Positions 27,398-34,698 of a stretch of DNA of 64,000 nucleotides are shown here, piece after piece. Both the position numbers and the translations under genes were made by a program. How positions within the stretch are numbered: position 1 is the stretch's first letter; each line of letters opens with the position of its first letter. The notes under the pieces were generated by a model, which was given only the letters and a program-made list of their open reading frames with translations, was not told the DNA's origin and ran no database searches. Where the stretch lies: the NCBI RefSeq assembly GCF_027531815.1, contig NZ_JAPZSK010000002.1, forward strand, positions 186,001-250,000, in the 5' to 3' direction. The stretch comes from Gemmatimonas sp. GTDB lineage: Bacteria; Gemmatimonadota; Gemmatimonadetes; Gemmatimonadales; Gemmatimonadaceae.

Positions 27398-27426
27398 TGC
27401 GAGTGATTACTCGCATACCACTCGCA
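27398..27426. promoter_or_regulatory. Likely TetR operator between the receptor and tetR
   Basis: TGCGAGT-GATT-ACTCGCA (27398-27415) is a perfect inverted repeat with 7-bp arms, and a further half-site ACTCGCA lies at 27420-27426. It stands 10 nt before the tetR start and 70 nt before the receptor start, as expected for a self-controlling TetR regulator that also represses the divergent gene. Confidence 0.75.
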
Positions 27427-27435
27427 TCCTCACTC

Positions 27436-28071
27436 ATGCGCGGCCGCCGCCGATCCCCTCCGGTCTCCCCTCGGAAAGCCCCGCAACAGGACCGCTCCCG
27501 GGCCCTCGTGGAGTGGATCGTCGAGGGCGCTACTCGCATTCTCGCCGCGGACGGACTCACTGGGCTGACCACGAATCGGGTCGCCGAGGTCGCTGGGATC
27601 AGCGTCGGTTCGCTGTACCAGTATTTCCCGAACAAGGACGCCATCGTGGTCGCGATCATCGAACGCGCCCAGCGCGAGACGGTCGCGGCGGTGGAGGCGG
27701 TCGCCGCGCAGGTGCAGGGCGCGCCGCTGGCCGACAGCGTGGCGGCGCTCGTGGACCTGGCGATCGCGGCGCAATACGATCGCAGCCGACTGGCCGCCGC
27801 CCTGGATCACGAGGAGCAGCGCCTCGAACTCGGGGCCGCGCTGGCGCCCGGGCACGAGCGCGTACGCGCGGCCATTGCCAGCGTGATCGGCGGGCACCTG
27901 CCCCCCGAGACACCCGACCTGGTGCTCGAGGCCGCGGATGACCTCTTCCTGCTCGTGCGGTCGATGGTCGACCATGCCGGTGCCGCGGGGCTGCCGCGCG
28001 ACCAGACACGGCGACGTGTCCTGCGGGCGGCGCTCGGCTACCTCGAGGCCTGTCGCCGCACCGACCGCTGA
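27436..28071 (+). CDS. TetR-family transcriptional regulator
   Basis: 211 residues from the ATG at 27436, placed directly after the operator. The helix-turn-helix is LTTNRVAEVAGISVGSLYQYFPNKDAIVVAI, preceded by a helix with ALVEWIVEGATRILAADG; both are standard for the TetR N-terminus. The C-terminal half is a helical ligand-binding domain of the usual length (SVAALVDLAIAAQYD; DLFLLVRSMVDHAG). It probably represses itself and the divergent TonB receptor, which is now disrupted, so its remaining target may be only itself or unlinked genes. The ligand is unknown. Confidence 0.93.
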   Translation: MRGRRRSPPVSPRKAPQQDRSRALVEWIVEGATRILAADGLTGLTTNRVAEVAGISVGSLYQYFPNKDAIVVAIIERAQRETVAAVEAVAAQVQGAPLADSVAALVDLAIAAQYDRSRLAAALDHEEQRLELGAALAPGHERVRAAIASVIGGHLPPETPDLVLEAADDLFLLVRSMVDHAGAAGLPRDQTRRRVLRAALGYLEACRRTDR

Positions 28072-28304
28072 CCGCGGCAGCCGCTCTGCGGGTCAGCGCA
28101 CCGGCCGCGCCAGGCAGTCGGCCCCGGCCAGGTTGGTGCTGTCCCCCCCACCGTTGGAGGTACGGGGGGAGGAGCGCTCATGCCGGGAGGCAACCATTTG
28201 CCATTGAGCGCCCATCCTCGGCGATTGTCGGACCCCTGCCGTAAGCTGGGGGATCGAGAGTTCCTGGTGACCCACGACGCGGCGATGTGCCCGAGGTTCG
28301 ACCA

Positions 28305-28799
28305 ATGACGATGCGTGCCTTGCTTGGAGTATTGCTGTTGCTGGCGTGTAGTGCCAATCCCGTGTCCTCGCTCGAGGAGCGGCAGAGCTGCCGCATTACC
28401 CGCATCGTCGACGGCGACACCGTCGACTGCGATGAGCAGCGCATTCGGCTCTTGCTCATCGACACCCCCGAGCGCAATCAGCCCCCCTTTGGCGCCCAGG
28501 CCGCGGCTGCCCTGGCGCAACTCATCCCCGTGGGGAGCGTGGTGCGGCTCGAATTCGACGTGCGCCGCACCGACCGGTACGGCCGCACCCTGGCCTATCT
28601 CCATACCGAGCGCGGCGTGTTCGTGAACGAAGCGCTCACGCGCGCCGGGTACGCCGTGCCGCTGGTGTACCCGCCCAACGTGCGCCATGTGGAGCGCATC
28701 CGCGCCGCCGCCGAACAGGCCAGGGTCGCGCGCGCCGGCCTGTGGTCGGTCGACGGCTTCGCGTGCCTGCCGGCGGATGCGCGCGCGGGTCGGTGTTGA
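28305..28799 (+). CDS. Staphylococcal-nuclease-like exported nuclease, copy 2
   Basis: 164 residues. The ATG at 28305 has GAGGT 7 nt upstream, the same arrangement as copy 1 at 16417; a GTG at 28287 would give six more residues. Leader: ALLGVLLLLACSANP, with a possible lipobox Cys. Domain blocks: RIVDGDTVDC, RIRLLLIDTPERN, FDVRRTDRYGRTLAYL, GVFVNEALTRAGYA. It is a close paralogue of copy 1, and the similarity reaches about 40 nt upstream of the start codon, pointing to a duplication of gene plus control region. Unlike copy 1 it is not followed by a tRNA relic. Confidence 0.9.
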   Translation: MTMRALLGVLLLLACSANPVSSLEERQSCRITRIVDGDTVDCDEQRIRLLLIDTPERNQPPFGAQAAAALAQLIPVGSVVRLEFDVRRTDRYGRTLAYLHTERGVFVNEALTRAGYAVPLVYPPNVRHVERIRAAAEQARVARAGLWSVDGFACLPADARAGRC

Positions 28800-28884
28800 G
28801 CCCTGCCGTCATGAAGCGAGCGTTCTTCGCGACGAGCGATAGGGACGGCCGTTCATAATCACACGTACCGGCTGCCTCGCCGCA

Positions 28885-29853
28885 TCACGGGCCGCGGTAG
28901 AAGCTCCAGTTCCGTTCCCCGAGCGCCGCGAACAGCGCCATGGTATCGTGGTCCACGTTGGGGAGCAGAATGTACTCGTGCGCCACACCGAGCCCGCGAA
29001 GCAGCGTGCTGAATGCCGCGCTGGCCGGCGCCGTGTTGTCGGCATCGCCCACGACGATGCGGAGTCGTACGCGGGCCCCCGCGCGCTGCGCAAACGACTC
29101 CGCCACAGTGAGCGGGCTCTGCGCGCGATAGTAGGCCAGATCGTCACTGTACACCTCGCGAAAGATGCGGGCCCGCTCGGCGGGGTTGGCGCGCGCGCGC
29201 GGGCCGTCGAAGTCAAGGTCCAACGGACCGGCAGCGAGCATCGAGATGGCGCCGAAGCGTTCGGGGTAGCGCAGCCCGATGCGCGCCACGCCGTACCCGC
29301 CCATGCTGAACCCCTCGAGGATCCGCCCCTCGCGGGTGGCCACCGTGCGGAAGCGCGCGTCCACCTCGGCGACCAGGTCACGCGCCACCACCGTCTCCAT
29401 GGGCGTGCGGCCGTCCTTGGAGTCGGCCCACATGCTCGACGTCATGCCGTTGGCGAACACCACCAGCATGGGCGGGATGCGTCCCGACCGGATGGCCGCG
29501 TCGAAGTGCGCGGCGACCGGCGCGATACCACCCAGCCCGCCGCCGGATCCGTGCAGCCAGTACAGCACCGGGAAACGCCGCGCCGGCTCGGCGTCATACT
29601 GCGGCGGCTGGTAGATGTGGTACGACACCGCGGTCCGCGCCGCTTCGCTCTGGAAGATGCGGTACACTACGCCAGGCGCATTGACCGTCGTCGTGACCCA
29701 GCCCGGTGTTGGCGTTGGCGGTTCGGGAGCCGGTTCCGCAGGGAGCGGCGCACTGCGCCCGCTGCACGCGATGCTCGAGGCGAGCAGTGTCGCTGCCCCG
29801 ATGGTCCGGAGCGATGGCCAGAGGCCGCTGCGGCGGTGACGGTTGGGCGTCAT
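28885..29853 (-). CDS. Alpha/beta-hydrolase esterase, lipoprotein
   Basis: 322 residues. The leader ends in LLASSIAC, a lipobox, followed by a Pro-rich linker. The esterase (PF00756-like) domain shows FPVLYWLHGSGGG (oxyanion region), the nucleophile elbow GFSMGGYG, the acid in IVVGDADNT and the His in LPNVDHDTMAL. The family includes feruloyl and acetyl-xylan esterases, enterochelin esterase and mycolyl transferases; here the product looks like a surface carboxylesterase. Its start overlaps the preceding gene's stop by four bases (ATGA), so it belongs to a three-gene unit with the two secreted proteins upstream. Confidence 0.9.
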   Translation of the reverse strand: MTPNRHRRSGLWPSLRTIGAATLLASSIACSGRSAPLPAEPAPEPPTPTPGWVTTTVNAPGVVYRIFQSEAARTAVSYHIYQPPQYDAEPARRFPVLYWLHGSGGGLGGIAPVAAHFDAAIRSGRIPPMLVVFANGMTSSMWADSKDGRTPMETVVARDLVAEVDARFRTVATREGRILEGFSMGGYGVARIGLRYPERFGAISMLAAGPLDLDFDGPRARANPAERARIFREVYSDDLAYYRAQSPLTVAESFAQRAGARVRLRIVVGDADNTAPASAAFSTLLRGLGVAHEYILLPNVDHDTMALFAALGERNWSFYRGP

Positions 29854-30836
29854 TGTGGCCTGCCGTGCTTGCGGCGGCGGCCCTGTTCGGTGGTGCTGGC
29901 CTGCATGCCTTTCAGGCGGTCCCGCAGCGTTTCCACCAGACGCCGTTCGCCGGGACGCAGTTCGACCAGGATGGCGTCGGCCGCCTGTTCCCAGCGGTCA
30001 CGATCTGCCACCCGCGCCGCCGAGTCGAGCGTCGTGAGGTGCGGCGTGATCCGACGGGCGAGGGCATCGGCCGCGTTCAGCACCGCAGGCCATGCCCGTT
30101 GCGCACCCGGGCGTCCACGTGCCAACCCGCGCCCTTCGCGACCTGTTGTCGAGTCCGTGCGTCGATGCAGCACATCGACGAGGGTGGCCACCAGCTCGAA
30201 GCGGGTCACCTCCGCCTCCGTCTGAATCCAGCAGGGATTGGGAAGCGCCCGCCCCGCGGCCATGAGCGGGAGGAAGAAGTTGTTGCCCGCGAACGGACCG
30301 TACGGCGACGGCACGAACCACACGTGCAGCATGTGCAGCGTGTTGCCGCTCCCGCCCCCGAGCCCGGGGTGGTCGTGCCATGCCGCCAGCGGGCTCTCGA
30401 AGAGCGCCGGCATCGTTGCGTCGGTCGGACCGCGAAAGGCAAAGGCCACGCCCACCAGGCTGTCCCGTCCCGCGATGCGCGTGAACAGCAGGTGATCGGG
30501 CGCGTCGGCTTGCACCGCGTCCTGCATGCGGTTCCGGCTGATCCAGTGCACGCCCATGGTGGGGATGTCACCGAATTGCGGGGTGAATCCGGCGGCCGAT
30601 GCGGCATCCGTGCGGTTCAGCGTACCGGCCGAACGCACGAGCCGATCGATCATGGCGCGGTCGGATGCGGGCAGCCCCGTCCACGGTGGCGCGGCCAGCG
30701 CGCGGCAGTCGACCGGGGTGCTGGCGTGGCCCTGATGGCCGGCGTGGTCGTGCTGGGCGCGGAGTGACGCCGGCGAGGCCAGGAGGCCGACGCCGAAGAC
30801 GGCAGGCAGAAGGCGTTGGAGGGACAAATCACGCAT
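29850..30836 (-). CDS. Secreted His-rich protein of unknown function
   Basis: 328 residues with a signal peptide (LLPAVFGVGLLASPASLRAQ) and then a short His-rich start (HDHAGHQGH). Conserved-looking blocks are MGVHWISRNRMQDAV, DHLLFTRIAGRDSLVGVAFA, AAWHDHPGLGGGSGN and LHMLHVWFVPSPYGPFAGNN. The His/Asp clusters make a metal-binding role plausible, but I do not recognise a named family. The C-terminal 40 residues are basic. It lies between a small beta-barrel gene (14 nt upstream) and the esterase (4-nt overlap), all on the minus strand. Confidence 0.8.
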   Translation of the reverse strand: MRDLSLQRLLPAVFGVGLLASPASLRAQHDHAGHQGHASTPVDCRALAAPPWTGLPASDRAMIDRLVRSAGTLNRTDAASAAGFTPQFGDIPTMGVHWISRNRMQDAVQADAPDHLLFTRIAGRDSLVGVAFAFRGPTDATMPALFESPLAAWHDHPGLGGGSGNTLHMLHVWFVPSPYGPFAGNNFFLPLMAAGRALPNPCWIQTEAEVTRFELVATLVDVLHRRTDSTTGREGRGLARGRPGAQRAWPAVLNAADALARRITPHLTTLDSAARVADRDRWEQAADAILVELRPGERRLVETLRDRLKGMQASTTEQGRRRKHGRPQ

Positions 30837-30850
30837 GGTGCAGGTTCCGG

Positions 30851-31405
30851 TCAGCGTCGCCGCGGTGTGTTGCCCCCGATCGGGACATTCGCGCCGGCGA
30901 CCAGGCGAAAGCGGGCGCCGTCACGCACGAAGGTCCAGCGCCCCTCCACAAATGGCCGCACCGCGAGGCCGAGCGCCCGCGGTTCGATCCCCACCAGCAG
31001 GTTGGGCGCCGCGCGCGTCTCGCGTACGCCCGTGTCGCGGTCGTCGGTGCGCAGCAGCCCCACGCCACCGCCAACGTACACGCCGCGCAGTGGCACGGTG
31101 AGGTCCGCGTTGAGCTGCCAGTCGGTGGCGCTATCCCCAAGGAAGACGTCGCCACTTGGCACGAACGCGAGTCGTCGCGCCACGGGCAGCCGCAGTTGGG
31201 CCCCCGCGCTCCAGCGCTCGGCGACGAAATCATGGCCACCGCGAATACCAAGGGCGGCGGTGGGGGCGCCGAGGGCGCCGACCGGTAGTCGAGCCCCGCG
31301 ACCGCCCTGCGTGGGGCCGCGTCGGGGACCGCGCTGCGCGTCGGCGACGTGCGGCAGCAGCGGGATCAGGCAGGCAATCACGGTCGCGTACAGTCGAATA
31401 CGCAT
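30851..31405 (-). CDS. Small outer-membrane beta-barrel protein
   Basis: 184 residues from the ATG at 31405 (GGAG six nt upstream; an ATG 24 nt earlier lacks one). After a signal peptide (LYATVIACLIPLLPHVADAQ) comes a Gly/Arg-rich linker and then alternating strands: GGHDFVAERWSAGAQLRLPV, VYVGGGVGLLRTDDRD, RPFVEGRWTFVRDGARFRLV. The length and strand number fit an 8-stranded OmpX/OmpA-like barrel. It is the first gene of the three-gene unit with the His-rich protein and the esterase. Function unknown. Confidence 0.75.
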   Translation of the reverse strand: MRIRLYATVIACLIPLLPHVADAQRGPRRGPTQGGRGARLPVGALGAPTAALGIRGGHDFVAERWSAGAQLRLPVARRLAFVPSGDVFLGDSATDWQLNADLTVPLRGVYVGGGVGLLRTDDRDTGVRETRAAPNLLVGIEPRALGLAVRPFVEGRWTFVRDGARFRLVAGANVPIGGNTPRRR

Positions 31406-31872
31406 GAGGGCTCCAGAGGGGACACGCATGGGGCGAGCGTTGCCCCTGTCTCAGCGGGTTCGACGACCTGGCCGTCTGATTCGTTAACCGGTGGGAGCGG
31501 GGCCGTCGGTCGCCGGGCTGTTCAACCACGAGGACCCGGTGGCGCAGCGGAGATGCAGCATACGCACTACATACTTCACATGTGACATCGCTCGACGCGC
31601 ATCGCCCGTACGACGTGCGACCGGCAGGAACGCATTGGCCCTGCCAATGCGAACGCCCGGACTCGAACCGGGATGGAGTGCCTCGCCGGCGGCCTGGACG
31701 GCATCCCGACAGGCAACGCCGCCACTCTTGCTGCGTGCGCGAACGCTTCCGCCACGGAGCGCGGGCTATGCGCGCGGTGGGACGCGAGGGCGTTGCCGTA
31801 CACCGCCTGCCTGATGCGGGCGTACCCCCCGTTGCGACGGGCTCCATCCTTGATGGTTAGCCGTACATGCGG
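31406..31872. other. Intergenic stretch holding the first copy of a vapBC-flanking repeat
   Basis: No gene is supported. The stretch contains repeat copy 1 (31597-31676, with tRNA-Leu-like relic 2 from 31648) and ends at the vapB operator. Sequence between 31680 and 31860 continues the relic only weakly. Confidence 0.5.
31597..31676. repeat. Direct repeat copy 1, containing tRNA-Leu 3' relic 2
   Basis: An 80-bp stretch that recurs at 32585-32667. Thirty-four bases (31643-31676 and 32633-32666) are identical and comprise the acceptor 3' end and T-arm of a tRNA read on the minus strand (CCCGG-TTCGAGT-CCGGG-CGTTCGCA); a 13-bp block (GTACGACGTGCGA at 31608 and 32597) is also identical. The copies are 990 bp apart and bracket vapBC. 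Confidence 0.75.
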
Positions 31873-31886
31873 TATGGTTATCCATA
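31873..31886. promoter_or_regulatory. vapB operator palindrome
   Basis: TATGG-TTAT-CCATA is a perfect inverted repeat ending at the first base of the vapB ATG. VapB-type ribbon-helix-helix antitoxins usually bind such sites at their own promoter. Confidence 0.55.
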
Positions 31887-32113
31887 TGAAGACAACCCTG
31901 AACATCGACGACACGGTCATGGCCAGTTTGCGTCGCGAGGCCGCGCGCACTGGGCGCACCATGTCCGAATTGGTGGAGACGGCGCTGCGACAGCTGCTGC
32001 GACGGGCGCCGGCGGCCGCGGAGCTGCCGCCCCTGCCCAGCTTCCAGTCCGGCGGGGCGTTGGTGGATGTGTCCGACCGCGAGGCGCTGTACCGCCAGAT
32101 GGAGGGGCGGTAG
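31886..32113 (+). CDS. vapB: VapB-type ribbon-helix-helix antitoxin
   Basis: 75 residues from the ATG at 31886 (an in-frame ATG at 31874 is less likely because it lies in the palindrome). The N-terminus MKTTLNIDDTVMASLRREA, followed by RTGRTMSELVETALRQLLRR, is a ribbon-helix-helix DNA-binding domain; the C-terminal tail (GGALVDVSDREALYRQMEGR) is the toxin-wrapping part. The vapC start follows its stop with no gap. It should neutralise VapC and repress the operon. Confidence 0.9.
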   Translation: MKTTLNIDDTVMASLRREAARTGRTMSELVETALRQLLRRAPAAAELPPLPSFQSGGALVDVSDREALYRQMEGR

Positions 32114-32557
32114 GTGTTCGTGGTCGACACCAACGTGCTGGTGTATGCCGCCGATGCCAACGCGCCCGAGCACCTGCGCTGCCGAGCACTGCTGGAGCGG
32201 TGGCGGCGTCAGGCCGGTGCCTGGTACCTCACATGGGGCAACTGCTACGAGTTCCTGCGCATCGTGACGCACCCGCGCGTCTTTCGGCAGCCGTGGAGCA
32301 GCGAGGCGGCGAACGAGTTCCTGACGGCGATCCAGCGGTCTCCGGGGCTGTCCATGCTGGTGCCTACCGAGCGCCATGCGGCCGTACTGGCAGAAGCGGT
32401 GGCCGAGGTCCCCGTGATTGGTGGCAATCTGTGGCACGACGCCGAAACAGCGGTGCTGATGCGTGAGCACGGCATTCGTCGGATCTGCACCCGCGATACG
32501 GACTTTGCCCGCTTTCCGTGGGTGGAGATGGTGGACCCGCTCACGGGGGAGCCGTAG
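32114..32557 (+). CDS. vapC: VapC-type PIN-domain toxin ribonuclease
   Basis: 147 residues from a GTG directly after the vapB stop. The PIN acidic residues are visible: Asp in VVDTNVLVYAAD (residue 5), Glu in CYEFLRI (about 46), Asp in LWHDAETAVLMREHGI and Asp in TRDTDFARF. This set binds magnesium for RNA cleavage. The protein fits the VapC family in length. The pair is bracketed by 80-bp direct repeats with tRNA relics, so it looks like a cassette that arrived by integration at the tRNA-Leu site. Confidence 0.92.
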   Translation: MFVVDTNVLVYAADANAPEHLRCRALLERWRRQAGAWYLTWGNCYEFLRIVTHPRVFRQPWSSEAANEFLTAIQRSPGLSMLVPTERHAAVLAEAVAEVPVIGGNLWHDAETAVLMREHGIRRICTRDTDFARFPWVEMVDPLTGEP

Positions 32558-32584
32558 GGCGGCGCCGCGTATCGCATTGCGGCA

Positions 32585-32667
32585 CGCCCATCGCCAGTAC
32601 GACGTGCGAACGCCCAGGAGCGCGCTGGTGCCGCCAATGCGAACGCCCGGACTCGAACCGGGATGGG
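32585..32667. repeat. Direct repeat copy 2 around tRNA-Leu relic 3
   Basis: Partner of 31597-31676; the 34-bp block 32633-32666 is identical to 31643-31676. It runs into relic 3, whose anticodon arm is still intact. Confidence 0.75.
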
Positions 32668-32691
32668 TTGCCCCGCCAGCTCCTAAGGCTG
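32638..32691 (-). repeat. tRNA-Leu 3' half, relic 3: left attachment site of the island
   Basis: On the minus strand it holds the anticodon loop CTTAGGA with its 3' stem, a variable arm, a T-arm (CCCGG-TTCGAGT-CCGGG) and an acceptor end. The 16-bp block CCAGCTCCTAAGGCTG (32676-32691, plus strand) is identical to 57127-57142 in the intact tRNA-Leu(UAG). Beyond 32691 the tRNA 5' half is absent. The rest of the T-arm differs from the intact gene, so the displaced half came from a different allele or donor. Confidence 0.75.
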
Positions 32692-32761
32692 AATCCGTAG
32701 GGAAGGCGGGGGATCCACCAGAGGGGCGTGAGCGGGCAGAACGGGTCAGGACAGGGCAGGG

Positions 32762-32785
32762 TGGTACGACAGTTTGTACTACATC
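32762..32785. repeat. Two 12-bp GTACAACA-type units at the island's left end
   Basis: TGGTACGACAGT and TTGTACTACATC stand end to end, 70 bp inside the left core. They match the 12-bp period and core of the arrays at 17044 and 57009, though less exactly. Possible integrase or excisionase arm sites. Confidence 0.55.
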
Positions 32786-32916
32786 CTGCTTCGACAAGCG
32801 GCGGTTTGGTTGATAAATCGTAGAGCCGTTGTGCTGCCGATTGTCACATGCGTCCGGATCCTCAAGACTCGTCTACAAGTTGTTCGGTTCCTGGGCATTC
32901 AGCTGGCCCTCACGAG

Positions 32917-32970
32917 CTGAGAGTAATCGCCCCAGCTCGTTGGTTCACGAGCTGGGGCGATTACTCTCAG
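32917..32970. terminator. Perfect 24-bp inverted repeat abutting the secB-like stop
   Basis: Arms 32917-32940 and 32947-32970 are fully complementary with a 6-nt loop (TGGTTC). Arm 1 starts CTGAGAGTAATCGCC and arm 2 ends GGCGATTACTCTCAG. The hairpin ends at the base before the stop codon of the secB-like gene, so it is its transcript end and may also protect the mRNA 3' end. No T-run follows. Confidence 0.7.
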
Positions 32971-33423
32971 TTAGTCATTTGCCTTCGGATCTCCGGAGTC
33001 CACAAGCTCCGGAAGTGCGATCTGATTTGGATCGAAGACCGATCGAAAGTTCACCACGGGCGGAAGTAACGGCGGTAACCCCGCCTTTACCACGGTGCTG
33101 ACGACCGTCTCACGAATGAACGGATAGAGAATAGAAGGGCCGACCTGCGCGGCGACAAATCGAAGCTGCTGATCAGTGTCGTTCGGGTCGACGCTATCTT
33201 CGAGCTCAAAGACCGCGCGGTAGCTGGCACGGAGTGTAAGTGGCTTGAAGTCTTTGATCTCGATGCTGAGTTCAACGCCAAGAGAATGAGAAGTGATGCG
33301 GTTGAGGCCAAGGCCAAAAAGCAGTGGAGGAAACTCCGTGCTGAATGCCTCGCTCAATTCATGGCGGGTAAAGCTGAGCTGCCACAGCTCAGGGGGTGAA
33401 ACCTTCAACCCTGCGCTGTGCAT
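32971..33423 (-). CDS. SecB-like chaperone of a toxin-antitoxin-chaperone locus
   Basis: 150 residues from the ATG at 33423, which lies 13 nt after the hicB stop; an in-frame ATG at 33486 would overlap hicB by 50 nt. The SecB fold is shown by the opening LKVSPPELWQLSF and above all by the C-terminal helix and loop YPFIRETVVSTVVKAGLPPL then LPPVVNFRSVFD, which parallels the YPFARE-type helix and APVNFDALF ending of classical SecB. The length is that of SecB. Lying behind hicA and hicB, it is best read as an antitoxin-specific chaperone that folds HicB, not as the general export chaperone. Confidence 0.85.
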   Translation of the reverse strand: MHSAGLKVSPPELWQLSFTRHELSEAFSTEFPPLLFGLGLNRITSHSLGVELSIEIKDFKPLTLRASYRAVFELEDSVDPNDTDQQLRFVAAQVGPSILYPFIRETVVSTVVKAGLPPLLPPVVNFRSVFDPNQIALPELVDSGDPKAND

Positions 33424-33436
33424 GTCTTTCGAGGCG

Positions 33437-34000
33437 TCACGAGACACTGGAGTACTCCCGTCCACGAAACGCAGTGGGCTCCTCATGTTCGGCAGCCATC
33501 AGCTGGTTAACCAACGTGAAGTTGTTTTGGCGGAACTGGTTTGGATTGCGCCCCCTCGAGCAATCAGTCCAACGCACAGCGTCGAAAGACAAGCTGCGGG
33601 GAATCTCTCGCTGATAGAACGTTTTCGCAGAGTGCCGGTCCACGATGGCAACAGTGACACGATTGACCGTCGGCTGAGGATCTATCTGCCGCTGAAAACA
33701 CTGTGCCACCCAAGTGTTCAAGCTCTCGCCTGCCAGTGAAGCGGCTGTGGCAACCCGACGGTGCAGCTCAGGATCGATTCGAACGAGAAACTTTCCTGAG
33801 AACGGCTTCTCTGGGAGCTCGTTACGTGAGGCGCAAAAGTCGAGGTAATCGTCGATAGACTCCCTGAATGCAGTCCTGAGCTCATCGACGGATGTACCCT
33901 GAAAAGTGATGACATCGCGAGTGTGAAGAACCTGGCCGTGGAAAAGGCCTGCCTCGTCGTCAAACTCGACCTTCGCGATGTATCCCTTGTATTCCATCAT
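33437..34000 (-). CDS. hicB: HicB-family antitoxin with long C-terminal extension
   Basis: 187 residues; the ATG at 34000 overlaps the hicA stop (ATGA). The first 110 residues are a normal HicB: partial RNase H-like fold (MEYKGYIAKVEFDDEAGLFH; TFQGTSVDELRTAFRESIDD) and a ribbon-helix-helix tail (FLVRIDPELHRRVATAASLA, then GESLNTWVAQCFQR). Another 75-80 residues follow with no known domain (VNRVTVAIVDRHSAKTFYQR ... TLVNQLMAAEHEEPTAF). In SecB-dependent systems the antitoxin carries a C-terminal chaperone-addiction segment; this extension fits that role and ends just before the SecB-like gene. It should block HicA and repress the operon. Confidence 0.88.
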   Translation of the reverse strand: MMEYKGYIAKVEFDDEAGLFHGQVLHTRDVITFQGTSVDELRTAFRESIDDYLDFCASRNELPEKPFSGKFLVRIDPELHRRVATAASLAGESLNTWVAQCFQRQIDPQPTVNRVTVAIVDRHSAKTFYQREIPRSLSFDAVRWTDCSRGRNPNQFRQNNFTLVNQLMAAEHEEPTAFRGREYSSVS

Positions 34001-34251
34001 GGGTTGACTCCTGCTGAGGAGAGAAATTGGCGGACTGACTTCACTGCGCCTTTGTCCGTCTCTTTCTCTGGATGCGGTCGGTGGAAGACCGCTCGAACGC
34101 CGTTTAGGGCAACGCGGACTCGTGATCCGTTTCCCTGCGAGATCGCTGCGCCAAGCGCTATGAAAAGACTCTCGATCTGAGTCCACTCGATGTTGGAGCG
34201 TACCGGATCTTCAAAAACGGCCTTGAGGGTGGTCCGCTGTCGATTGTTCAT
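33997..34251 (-). CDS. hicA: HicA-family toxin
   Basis: 84 residues from the ATG at 34251 (MNNRQRTTLKAVFEDPV). HicA features are the helix IEWTQIESLFIALGA, the GSRVRVALNGVRAVFHRPHP block with the catalytic His, and the ending KGAVKSVRQFLSSAGV. HicA is a double-stranded-RNA-binding-fold mRNA interferase. ATGs at 34269 and 34284 could give longer forms, but neither has a clear ribosome site. An inverted repeat lies upstream at 34288. Confidence 0.9.
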   Translation of the reverse strand: MNNRQRTTLKAVFEDPVRSNIEWTQIESLFIALGAAISQGNGSRVRVALNGVRAVFHRPHPEKETDKGAVKSVRQFLSSAGVNP

Positions 34252-34287
34252 GTCGTCGGGGCAAGTCATTACGCTCACCAGCAACGC

Positions 34288-34310
34288 ATGATACTACTAC
34301 ATGGTATCAT
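34288..34310. promoter_or_regulatory. Inverted repeat in the hicA promoter, likely HicB operator
   Basis: ATGATAC-N9-GTATCAT, perfect 7-bp arms, 37 nt upstream of the hicA start, in an AT-rich patch. The spacing fits binding by the HicB ribbon-helix-helix domain. Confidence 0.65.
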
Positions 34311-34698
34311 CGGCAAGAGTTCCGAAAACATTAGGCAGCTTCAGGTTTCCACGGGCGCCTGGTGTTTTAAATGATTGTCGGATAATCGTTTAGCCGTCGA
34401 TTGTGGCTTTGGGGTGGCCGTGGATCGTGAAGGTCGTCTTGCGAGAGTCGATCTGGCACCAAAGGGACTTGGCCACCAAGTCGAAGGTAGAGGACAACGG
34501 GATACCGATCGGGTTGGTGGGGCGCGTCTATTTGGTCTGGCCGCGACCTTAGGTAAATAAGTCCACTCTGAGGGGCCCGCGTCATGACGGCTGAGTTCCG
34601 AAGTCGCCAACCAAGACACCGACGCCCCCCCCGGATTTTCGGTGAGGCGTCGTCGGAGATGAACGAGCCTCGACCGACCACAGAGCGTCGCGTGCGGG
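34311..34698. other. Intergenic stretch between hicA and the coiled-coil gene
   Basis: No complete gene is seen. On the minus strand, 34395-34540 reads as 45 residues of natural composition (NPIGIPLSSTFDLVAKSLW; TTFTIHGHPKATIDG) ending in a stop, but it has an upstream stop and no start, so it is probably a gene remnant. Confidence 0.45.

Noticed and set aside
31648-32691. tRNA-like ends at 31648 and 32638 as functional tRNA genes
   Set aside because: The 5' halves (acceptor and D-arm) are missing, so no cloverleaf can form.
32971-33423. General SecB export chaperone
   Set aside because: It is in an island, coupled to hicAB, and its sequence is divergent from housekeeping SecB; an antitoxin chaperone fits better.
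34395-34540. Short minus-strand gene between hicA and the coiled-coil gene
   Set aside because: Natural composition but no start codon and only about 45 residues; kept as a possible remnant only.
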